From an uncultured Pseudomonadota bacterium (GTDB lineage: Bacteria > Myxococcota_A > UBA796 > CAJQPC01), in assembly GCA_937915955.1 (NCBI GenBank), contig CALGIB010000714.1:1-12733 (forward strand): a stretch of 12,733 nt of DNA, given 5' to 3'. A program made the translations under genes and the position numbers. Numbering within the stretch: the stretch's first letter is position 1; every line of letters starts with the position of its first letter. Shown here in pieces: positions 1 through 6,374 of this stretch. The notes beneath the pieces were generated by a model, which saw only the letters and a list, made by a program, of their open reading frames with translations, did no database searches and was not told the DNA's origin.

Positions 1-224
1 GTGCTTGGCGGTTTGGCGCCGCCGTTCGGCGGAGGGTGCCGGTCAGCCTGGGGTGCTTGGCGGTTTGGCGGCGCCGTTCGGCGGAGGGTGCCGGTCAGCC
101 TGGGGTGCTTGGCGGTTTGGCGCCGCCGTTCGGCGGAGGGTGCCGGTCAGCCTGGGGTGGTCTGCGGTGTGTCGCCGCATTCCGACCGAGGGTGCCGGTC
201 AGCCTGGGGTGGTCTGCGGCGAAG
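1..224 (+). repeat. Tandem array of a 52-bp intergenic repeat (array 1)
   Basis: Four full copies start at 1, 53, 105 and 157, and a fifth begins at 209 and stops near 224. The period is exactly 52 bp. Copies 1-3 are nearly identical and share a G-C hairpin, CCGCC-GTTC-GGCGG. Copy 4 differs in its first half, where it contains TGCGGTGTGTCGCCGCATTC, but keeps the shared core GAGGGTGCCGGTCAGCCTGG. The array starts at or before the window edge and ends 5 bp past the stop codon of the minus-strand radical SAM gene. There are no unique spacers, so it is not a CRISPR. The 52-bp period rotates the reading frame, so it is unlikely to be coding. The same family recurs at 6201-6367. Confidence 0.92.
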
Positions 225-229
225 ACCCC

Positions 230-1291
230 TCAGGCGTCCAGGCAGCCGCCATACAGCCTGGAGAGGATCTGGACCGAGGCCTGCATGCAGCCCGGGCAGT
301 TGTCGACCTTGTGGCGGTACTGCTGGATGCCCTCGCCGTACCAGATCTCGTCGAAGGAGCTCTTTCGCACGTTGCCGACGGGCTCGTGGTCCATGCCGCA
401 GCGGACCACGTCGCCGTTGGGCAGCAGGTAGAGCAGGTCCCGCAGCTCGCGGCAGGGGAAGGTGTAGATCTTCTGCTCGATCTGCCGGCGGAAGGTCCGC
501 CGGGTCATGAAGCGGCTCATCAGGTGGTCGACGAAGGGCAGCTGCGTCTTCGTGCCAGCGCGGTGGTCCTCGATGCGCTCGAGCCCGACCATGGGGTCGT
601 CCAGCAGGATGACCTGCTGCATGCGGACCTCGGGCGGCACCGTGCCGACCAGGAAGGGGTCCACGTTCACGCCAGGGATCAGGTCGGCGCCGACGCTCTC
701 GGCGTAGCGGGTCATCTCCTCGAAGTCGGGCAGCGAGTCGTCGGTGACCGCGAAGTTGATGCCGAACTTGAAGCCGTACTTGCCCTTGAGCTCGGCCAGG
801 GCGTGAACGGTCTCGTTGACCTTCTTCCAGCTGCCCTCGACCCCGCGGTTCTGGTCGTGGGTCTTCTCCATGCCGTCCACGCTGATGCGCAGCTGCAGGC
901 CGGGCCAGGCGACGGCCTCGACGGCCTCGATGGTCCGCTTGGTCATCATCCCGTTGGTGGTCATCTGCAGGATGTAGGGGTCGATGATCTCGCGCACCCC
1001 GGCCAGCAGCGGCACGATGTCGTGGCGGATCAGCGGCTCGCCGCCCAGGATCTTCACGATGTCCAGGCTTGTGAGCTGGCGGAAGAGGTCCAGCCACTCC
1101 TGGGTGTCCAGGTCCTGATGGTCCTTGACCTGCCAGCTGCCGCAGCCTCGACACTTCAGGTTGCACTTGAAGGTCGTTATCAGGTGGGCGGCGTGGGGCC
1201 GAGGCACCCAGTCGGGCTGGACCCGCCGCATGGTGGCGGACACCGCGATGTTCTTCCAGGCGCGGGCGCGCCGGCGGTTTTCGGCGATCAC
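230..1291 (-). CDS. Radical SAM protein with SPASM-like C-terminus
   Basis: This 353-residue protein should cleave S-adenosylmethionine at a [4Fe-4S] cluster to start radical chemistry. The substrate is unknown. The N-terminal core has the canonical CX3CX2C motif CNLKCRGC (C43, C47, C50), a GGEP motif at 83-86 and the strand RISVDGM at 135-141. The C-terminal part has C280, a PNGDVVRC stretch ending at C298, then CPGC (C332, C335) and C350. This pattern resembles a SPASM auxiliary-cluster domain, known in peptide-modifying maturases and other anaerobic modification enzymes. The start is GTG: a GAGGA ribosome site overlaps the TGA of the upstream radical SAM gene and lies 4 nt before it. The genes are only 7 bp apart, so translation is probably coupled. 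A 52-bp repeat array follows directly. The family call is firm; the reaction is not known. Confidence 0.9.
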   Translation of the reverse strand: MIAENRRRARAWKNIAVSATMRRVQPDWVPRPHAAHLITTFKCNLKCRGCGSWQVKDHQDLDTQEWLDLFRQLTSLDIVKILGGEPLIRHDIVPLLAGVREIIDPYILQMTTNGMMTKRTIEAVEAVAWPGLQLRISVDGMEKTHDQNRGVEGSWKKVNETVHALAELKGKYGFKFGINFAVTDDSLPDFEEMTRYAESVGADLIPGVNVDPFLVGTVPPEVRMQQVILLDDPMVGLERIEDHRAGTKTQLPFVDHLMSRFMTRRTFRRQIEQKIYTFPCRELRDLLYLLPNGDVVRCGMDHEPVGNVRKSSFDEIWYGEGIQQYRHKVDNCPGCMQASVQILSRLYGGCLDA

Positions 1292-1298
1292 CGCGTCC

Positions 1299-2828
1299 TC
1301 ACATGGTCACCAGCGACTCGGGGTTGACCCAGCGCTTGATCAGCAGCGGCGTCATCTCGCCGCGCGCGGTCATCTCGGCGGCGACGCCGGCCATCTTCAC
1401 CAGGTTCACGCCCTGGGCCAGTGCGACCAAGGGCCCTGGATCGGTCTTGAAGCGCTCCATCGCGTGGAGCTTCCAGATGAGCTCCTTGGGGAGGAAGGCC
1501 TTGTTGGCCAGCACGAGCAGGGCCAGCCAGCGCCGATCCTCGGCGGGCCGCGGGTAGTTCAGGTCCACTCGGAACTGCTCGAAGGCGTGCGTGTTGATGC
1601 CCTCGACGTGGTGGGGCTGGATGCGGTCCTCGCGCAGGAGCTTTCGGGCCAGGTGTGTGTTCGGGTAGATCGTCAGTCCGAACAGGTACAGCTCGAAGGG
1701 GCGCTCGAGCTCCATCACCAGGCGGAAGAGGTCCTCCTTGTCCTGCTCGGTCGAGTAGGGGTCGTCCCAGATGATCTGCAGGTTGCTGACGACATCGACC
1801 TGCCGGAAGATGCGCTGGGCATCCACGATCATCTGGTTGGTGGTGTTCCGCTTGTAGAACTCTTGGTTGACGCGCTCGCTGGCTTGGATGCCCATGCAGA
1901 CCGCGCGCAGGCCCGCCTGCTTGAGCTTCTGCAGGGGCTCCAGGCGTACCATCCGGGGGTCGCAGAGGACCTCGAAGGGGATGCCCACGCGGCTGGGCCA
2001 CTTCTCGGCGAGCTCATCGACCCACTCGCTCCGGATCGGGAAGACCTCGTCGTCGAAGCGCACGACCTTGATGTTCGTGCAGAGCTCCTTGGCGTACTCC
2101 AGCTCCTGGATCAGCGACTCGACCGAGCGCACCCGGAAGCTCTTGCCTTTGCCCTCGTACAGGGGCTTGGTCAGGGTGTTGCTGCAGAAGGTGCAGGTCC
2201 AGTAGGGGCAGCCGCGGCTGGCCAGGACCGTGTACTCGGGGTTGGTCACGAAGGGGTCGCCGACGACGACCTTGTCGCCCTCGACGTGGAACTTGTCCTC
2301 GCGCGTGTGGAAATCCCGGAAGGGGATGTCGTCGAGCTCGACCAGCGTCGCGATGTCGTTGCGGTAGACGGTGTCGCCCTGGCGCACCCAGAAGCTGGGG
2401 CAGTCGTGCACGCTGCGCCCCTCGTCGAGCCGGACGAAGAACTCCTTCACGATGTGATCGGTCTCACCCACCGAGATGAAGTCCGCGATCTCGATGCACA
2501 GCTCGGGCAGGAAGGTGGGGTGCATCCCGCCCCAGAGCACCGGTACGCCCAGCGAGGCCCGTACACGCTCGGTCAGGTACTTGGCCATCCGGTGGAAGGC
2601 GCTGGCGCGCACCGAGAAGCCGACGACGTCGATCTTCCGGTCGCGCAAGAGCTGCAGCAGGTTCTGGACCTCCTGCTCCTCGGGCCAGGGGAAGCGGTTG
2701 TTCACCCAGTCCTTGAAGTAGATCTCGGTGACCCGGAAGTCCGCCTCGCGGAGGGAGGACGCGACGTGGCGGATGCCGTTGTTCTCCAGGGCGTAAAGGC
2801 TGATGATGGCCACCTGAAGCTGTCGCAA
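1299..2828 (-). CDS. B12-binding-domain radical SAM protein
   Basis: This 509-residue protein is the first gene of a two-gene radical SAM unit. Residues 1-125 look like a cobalamin-binding Rossmann domain, with IDVVGFSVRAS at 66-76 and a LWGGMHPTFLPE signature at 98-109. The radical SAM core follows, with the cluster motif CPYWTCTFC (C207, C212, C215). The spacing is CX4CX2C, one residue longer than the usual CX3CX2C. An FDDEVF strand is at 258-263, and the C-terminal ~120 residues are not assigned. Related enzymes are methyltransferases, ring-forming enzymes or other B12-dependent radical enzymes, so the exact reaction cannot be named. The start is TTG, supported by GGAGGG ending 4 nt upstream; no ATG gives a better site. 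It is divergent from the NmrA-like gene, with 59 bp between them. Confidence 0.9.
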   Translation of the reverse strand: MRQLQVAIISLYALENNGIRHVASSLREADFRVTEIYFKDWVNNRFPWPEEQEVQNLLQLLRDRKIDVVGFSVRASAFHRMAKYLTERVRASLGVPVLWGGMHPTFLPELCIEIADFISVGETDHIVKEFFVRLDEGRSVHDCPSFWVRQGDTVYRNDIATLVELDDIPFRDFHTREDKFHVEGDKVVVGDPFVTNPEYTVLASRGCPYWTCTFCSNTLTKPLYEGKGKSFRVRSVESLIQELEYAKELCTNIKVVRFDDEVFPIRSEWVDELAEKWPSRVGIPFEVLCDPRMVRLEPLQKLKQAGLRAVCMGIQASERVNQEFYKRNTTNQMIVDAQRIFRQVDVVSNLQIIWDDPYSTEQDKEDLFRLVMELERPFELYLFGLTIYPNTHLARKLLREDRIQPHHVEGINTHAFEQFRVDLNYPRPAEDRRWLALLVLANKAFLPKELIWKLHAMERFKTDPGPLVALAQGVNLVKMAGVAAEMTARGEMTPLLIKRWVNPESLVTM

Positions 2829-2832
2829 AGCT

Positions 2833-2838
2833 CCCTCC
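2833..2838 (-). promoter_or_regulatory. Ribosome binding site fixing a TTG start
   Basis: The minus strand reads GGAGGG ending 4 nt before the TTG codon at 2828-2826. This is the strongest Shine-Dalgarno match in the intergenic gap, and it supports a rare TTG start for the B12-binding radical SAM gene. Confidence 0.65.
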
Positions 2839-2875
2839 GTGGTCAGGATAGCGGTCGGGCCCGTTCGGTGTTGCG

Positions 2876-2881
2876 TAAGAT
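2876..2881 (+). promoter_or_regulatory. Possible -10 element for a leaderless NmrA-like mRNA
   Basis: TAAGAT fits the TANNNT form of a -10 box and ends 6 nt before the ATG at 2888. No Shine-Dalgarno sequence is visible before this ATG. Transcription starting about 7 nt after the box would begin at the start codon. No convincing -35 is seen, so this is tentative. Confidence 0.3.
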
Positions 2882-2887
2882 CGCCTC

Positions 2888-4150
2888 ATGCTTGTTGTCT
2901 TCGGAGCGAATGGCCGTACGGGCCGGGAAGTGGTCGAGCTCGCCATCAGCCGCGGGATGGCCGTGCGTCCCGTGGTGCGCGACGACCGGGACATCTCGAA
3001 TCTGGGTGCGCTGGGGGACGTGCAGGAGCTCTGCTACGCCGATCCCGAGCACCTGGATCCTCTGCGCGCGGTGCTGAGCGGGGCGACCCGCGTGATCAGC
3101 TGCATCGACGCGCGCACGGCCGGTCCGGGGGCGCCGATCTACACAGGGCAGGCCTCCGAGAACATCGTGCGGGCCTCGAGCGAGGCGGGGGCCGAGGCCA
3201 TCCTGCACCTGAGCGTGATGGGCGCGTATCGATGGTCCTACGCGGCCCTGAACCGCAAGTCCTTCTACCTCGAGGGCGGGGTCCGCAACGTGAACGCGCC
3301 CTGGTCGATCCTGCGCGTCAGCTGCTGCTTCGACGAGGTGATCGAGGGCCACATGGCGCCGCCGGACGGGGGCCGGCCCTGGCCGCTGAAGGAGAGCAGC
3401 CGGTACAGCCCGGTGAGTCGCCGCGAGGCCGCGCAGCTGGCGCTGGCCTACCTGGATCGCATCGAGCTGGGCCGGGCCCGCGCGGTGGGCGGGCCGGTCA
3501 CCTACACGGGGCCGGAGCTGGCCGCGGTCGTGGCGCCCTTCAGCAAGCCGGGCAAGGGCCGCAGCGTCTACAAGAGCCTGCCGCCGGGGGACGTCTCGGT
3601 GGCCCGGGACACCACCCGCAGCGCGGTGGGCTTCGTGCCCGAGCGGCGGCTCGAGGACCTGCTCTCGAGGGACGACCGGGAGGGGCGACAAGGGCCGAAG
3701 ACCGTGTACCCGGTGGGGGATCCCCCGCCGCATGGGGCCGATCTCGGGCAGCAGGTGAAGGCCCTGTCCAAGGCCGGTCCGGACCTGCGGCGCGTGCTGC
3801 ATCGGCAGCTGGTTCTGGATCTGAGCCGGCTGGGCGTCGAGGGCGCGTCGCTGGACTTCAGCCGGGCCCAGGCCGGGTTGCGCTGGGTCAAGGCACATGA
3901 CGGCGAGGTAGCCGAGCTGCGCGGGGTCAGGGTCCTGGACGCCTCGGGAGGAGAGGTGCATCGGGGCTCGGTGGACCTGCTGCGCGATCAGCTGGCCGAC
4001 GAGTTCCGGGTCTGGTGGGTCAGCGACGAGGGCATCCCCGAGTCGGTGTGGTGCGAGCTGGACCTCGGCGTGCGGCGGCGGCTGGCGGCGGATCCGCACT
4101 TCAGCGCGGACAGCAGGGTGCTGCGCTTCGTCGAGCAGAACCCGGGCTGA
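2888..4150 (+). CDS. NmrA-like / atypical SDR NAD(P)-binding protein with C-terminal extension
   Basis: The 420-residue protein begins with a Rossmann fold: strand MLVVFGANGRTGREVV contains the GxxGxxG dinucleotide motif at 6-12, followed by an RPVVRD segment at 27-32, which often sets cofactor preference. The pattern LHLSVMGAY (106-114), then NRKSFYLEG (122-130) and PWSILRVS (138-145), follows the order seen in NmrA-like, NAD(P)H-binding atypical SDRs. Such proteins are redox sensors, epimerases or reductases. Residues from about 265 to 420 do not match this fold. They are charged and leucine-rich, include DEFRVWWVSDEGIPESVW around 371-388, and I cannot assign them. The start is the first ATG; there is no good Shine-Dalgarno. 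It is transcribed away from the radical SAM pair and may share control with it. An 8-bp microsatellite follows the stop. Confidence 0.82.
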   Translation: MLVVFGANGRTGREVVELAISRGMAVRPVVRDDRDISNLGALGDVQELCYADPEHLDPLRAVLSGATRVISCIDARTAGPGAPIYTGQASENIVRASSEAGAEAILHLSVMGAYRWSYAALNRKSFYLEGGVRNVNAPWSILRVSCCFDEVIEGHMAPPDGGRPWPLKESSRYSPVSRREAAQLALAYLDRIELGRARAVGGPVTYTGPELAAVVAPFSKPGKGRSVYKSLPPGDVSVARDTTRSAVGFVPERRLEDLLSRDDREGRQGPKTVYPVGDPPPHGADLGQQVKALSKAGPDLRRVLHRQLVLDLSRLGVEGASLDFSRAQAGLRWVKAHDGEVAELRGVRVLDASGGEVHRGSVDLLRDQLADEFRVWWVSDEGIPESVWCELDLGVRRRLAADPHFSADSRVLRFVEQNPG

Positions 4151-4154
4151 GCAG

Positions 4155-4190
4155 CTCAGTCGCTCAGTCGCTCAGTCGCTCAGTCGCTCA
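4155..4190. repeat. 8-bp microsatellite (CTCAGTCG x 4.5)
   Basis: CTCAGTCG is repeated four times perfectly from 4155 to 4186, followed by CTCA. It starts 4 bp after the stop of the NmrA-like gene. Read on the minus strand, every unit carries TGA. Because 8 is not a multiple of 3, stops fall in all three minus frames within 24 bp, just at the 3' end of the broken winged-helix gene. Confidence 0.95.
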
Positions 4191-5024
4191 GGCTGCGCAC
4201 CCGCGCCCAGCGCCTCCGGCGGCTGGCGTCGCCGTCGATGGCGTTCGCTCGCAGCGCGCCGAGCTGCGCGCACGGCCCTGCCCGGTCCTCGGTCGGTGGG
4301 CTCAGCGCCTCGCCGAAGCCGCCGATCAGCAGCTCGGAGCGGTCCTCGTCCCGGTCCCACAGCCCGACCAGCTCTCCTTGGCGGAGCACGCAGCGGTGGT
4401 GTCGTGGCCTCGACCTCGACCTCGTGGAACTCCGGCGGCGCCAGCAAGGCAGGCGAGGCCCGGAGTGAGAGCAGGTTGTCCCGGGCCGGCAGCAGCGACC
4501 AGCCCGTCGAGGCCGGCGCTCCAGCCCCTCCTCGGCGGCCCAGCGCGGCTCGTCCAGGTCTTCGATCCGGACCTCGACCAGCTCCAGCGAGGTCGGGGCC
4601 GCGGCCCGCTTGCCCAGGCCGCTCCCCGCTCCCGGGCCTGTTCGCTCACCTCGGTCGGGGAGACGCCTCGCTGCGGCGGGTCGTCCGGGCTCGAGCGCCC
4701 GCTGGATCTGCTCACCGAGCCGCTCGAGCTGCGCCACCGAGCCCCCCAGGCTGCCGAGCTCTCGCAGGGTCCGACCTCGGGCATGCTCGGCGCTCACCCG
4801 CAGCGCCAGGCTGTGGTCCTGGCGCGGGACCAGCCAGATGCAGTCGCGGACGCCGGGCATCACGCTGATGCGTCCGTCGGCCAGGCCGCGTCCACCTCGC
4901 CCCGGCCCGTGCCGCAGCGGGCGTGCAGCGCCAGGTAGGGGTCCACGGCGCCCAGTGAGCGCATCCAGCCTCCGGGCGGGCTCTCCAGGGGGGCCCCGGC
5001 GTGCAGGCGCTGGCGGCGGCCCAC
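4180..5024 (-). pseudogene. Broken winged-helix DNA-binding (HTH_42/YcaQ-like) gene
   Basis: No single frame codes through, but sensible protein fragments line up in order across three minus-strand frames. They are: SLGAVDPYLALHARCG (about 4965-4915), MPGVRDCIWLVPRQDHSLAL (about 4862-4800) continuing to QLERLGEQIQRALEP (to about 4700), SPTEVSEQARERG (about 4665-4625), TSLELVEVRIEDLDEPRW (about 4600-4540), WSLLPARDNLLSLRASPALL (about 4505-4445), and LRQGELVGLWDRDEDRSELL (about 4387-4328). The order of an LGAVDPYLAL-type start, an RDCIWLVPR segment, an LLPxRDN segment and a GELVGLWD segment resembles HTH_42 winged-helix proteins related to the DNA glycosylase YcaQ/AlkZ; this comparison is from memory. 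At least five frame changes are needed. It is either a decaying gene or a stretch of poor sequence. The best start is GTG at 5024, and the total of ~280 residues looks short for the family. The longest open frames here on the plus strand are compositional shadows. Confidence 0.6.
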
Positions 5025-5052
5025 CGGGCTCTCGCCTCGTCGAGATGACCGG

Positions 5053-5184
5053 ATGAGCGAGACCCTCGGTCAGCGCTACCTGCTCGGAGACAAGCTCGGC
5101 GAAGGCGGGACCGCAGCGGCGTTCCGCGCGCTGTGCCAGGAGCTGGGGGTGGTCGGCCTGGAGGTCCCACGCCCCACAGGTTGA
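5053..5184 (+). pseudogene. Short orphan N-terminus of a Ser/Thr kinase
   Basis: A 43-codon reading frame starts ATG at 5053 and ends TGA at 5182-5184. The opening GQRYLLGDKLGEGGTAAAFR is the usual lead-in and glycine-rich loop (GxGGxxxxF) of a Hanks-type kinase. After about residue 28 the similarity stops: no VAIK lysine, HRD or DFG follows in any plus frame. The FHA gene that comes next is in the same frame, with only this TGA and six codons between them. It therefore looks like a kinase remnant left by a deletion, or a decayed fusion. The sequence is too short to be certain. Confidence 0.45.
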
Positions 5185-5199
5185 TATGCCGCGGACCTG

Positions 5200-6110
5200 G
5201 TGAGCGAACGACGCCAGGTCCTGGTGACCGCAGATCCCACCAAGCCGCTGACCCTGGGCCGGGCGCCGAGCAACGCCGTCGTGGTCCCGGGGGACGACAC
5301 CATCTCCTGGCACCACGCGCTGGTTCGGCACGACGGCGATGTCCGGTGGGTGCGGGATGTCGGCAGCCGCGACGGCACCTTCGTCAACGGCGAGCGGGTG
5401 ACCGCCGCGGTGCAGGTCGAGCCCGGCGCGGTGCTTCGGCTTGGGCCGGAGATCGAGCTCGAGCTCAAGCCGGTGGTCCTGCCGGTGGGCCGCTGCTCGA
5501 GGGCGTGGACGGCGGCTTGTCCTATCCGCTGCTTCGCGACCGGTCCCGCCCGGGCCCCGGCGGTGATCTGTCGCTGGGGGGGGTCGACGCGACGCTGCTG
5601 CTACCCGGCGACGAGGTCTGGCTGGGCATCGACGGCCAGGACCGGGCACTGGACGAGGGCGAGATCTTCGAGCTGGGCGGACGCAAGTCCCGGGTGGTTG
5701 CGGGCTCCCCGAAGTACGCGGCGACCCGCGATCCGGCGCCCGAGCGGTACCCCTACCGCCTCGAGGCGAACCTCGGCGGACCCACGGGTCCGGTGGCCAC
5801 GCAGCGTGCCCTGGCCACGGGCAAGGCCTACCAGGTCGACGCCGAGAACCGGGCCGTGCTGCTCTACTCGCTGGGGCGGCGGCAGCTGGCGGACGCCGAC
5901 GCCCTGGCCTCGGAGCGTGGCTGGGGCAGCGACGAGGAGATCGCGCTGGGCGTCTGGGGTCGCAGCTGGACCGAGCGCAACGTCAACGGGCTGCACGTGC
6001 TCGTCTACCGGGTGCGGCAGGAGCTGGAGAGGGCGGGCTTCGATCCCTGGTTCATCGAGAGGAAGCGGCGCTACATCCGCGGTCGATTCGCCGAGATCCA
6101 GCTGGATTAG
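5200..6110 (+). CDS. FHA domain - winged-helix regulator, with an apparent frameshift
   Basis: The first part, in the frame starting GTG at 5200, is an FHA phosphothreonine-binding domain: LTLGRAPSN (G20, R21), DDTISWHHALVRH with S36 and H39, and VGSRDGTFVNGERV (55-67). Near 5475-5495 the coding sense moves to another frame, which continues from GPLLEGVDGGLSYPLL through a beta-rich middle to a winged-helix DNA-binding end. The landmarks are ENRAVLLYSLGRRQLADAD, GWGSDEEIALGVWGRS, LHVLVYRVRQELERAGFDPW and a final RRYIRGRFAEIQLD. One missing base, such as in the GGG at 5487-5489, would restore a 303-residue protein. Proteins of this type are likely read-outs of Ser/Thr kinases, binding phosphothreonine and then DNA. 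Alternatives are a real disruption, a sequencing error, or two separate peptides. Both domain calls are firm; intactness is not. Confidence 0.7.
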
Positions 6111-6168
6111 GAGACCTGGCGCTCGCCCGCGGAGGCTTGGACCCGCAGGACGCTCGGCGCTCGACATG

Positions 6169-6189
6169 GGCTGGCCGCTGGCGTTTTTT
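6169..6189 (+). terminator. Weak candidate intrinsic terminator after the FHA gene
   Basis: A short GC-rich self-complementary stretch (about 6170-6182, a 5-bp stem if G-U pairs are allowed) is followed by six T residues at 6184-6189, the only clear T tract in this gap. It lies ~60 bp after the stop. The stem is short, so this is tentative. Confidence 0.28.
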
Positions 6190-6200
6190 CTCCGGCGTTG

Positions 6201-6367
6201 GTCGAAGTGCGACGTACACCGCAGACCGGCCCAGGCTGACCGTCAGCCTCCATCGAAATGCGGCGTACACCGCAGAACGGCCCAGGCTGACCGTCAGCCT
6301 CCATCGAAATGCGGCGGCACACCGCAAACCGGCCCAGGCTGACCGTCAGCCTCCGTCGAAATGCGGC
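6201..6367 (-). repeat. Tandem array of the 52-bp intergenic repeat (array 2)
   Basis: On the minus strand this is the same repeat family as at 1-224. Units recur at 51 and 52 bp; CCCAGGCTGAC begins at plus positions 6230, 6281 and 6333. Each central unit reads TGCGGTGT, then CGCATTTCGATGGAGG, then CTGACGGTCAGCCTGG on the minus strand. Unlike array 1, the core here forms a perfect inverted repeat, GGCTGAC-C-GTCAGCC on the plus strand, with 7-bp arms and a 1-bp centre, three times. The array lies between the convergent FHA and permease genes and ends 7 bp from the permease stop codon. The last partial unit (6201-6229) lacks the palindromic core. Confidence 0.92.
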
Positions 6368-6374
6368 GCCCGCT

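Noticed and set aside
1..224. CRISPR array
   Set aside because: The 52-bp units follow one another directly with no unique spacers, and no cas gene is present.
1..510. Repeat-containing protein encoded by array 1
   Set aside because: The 52-bp period is not a multiple of three, so each unit changes frame. The frame stays open only because the DNA is GC-rich, and it runs antisense into the radical SAM gene.
1125..3077. Long plus-strand reading frame of 650 codons
   Set aside because: It is antisense to the well-supported B12-binding radical SAM gene, has no recognisable motif, and is explained by high GC with few stop codons.
4180..5649. Single intact 489-residue minus-strand protein
   Set aside because: The part above 5050 is antisense to the FHA domain, and the rest switches between sensible and nonsense sequence. 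Good fragments lie in three frames, so it is a broken gene.
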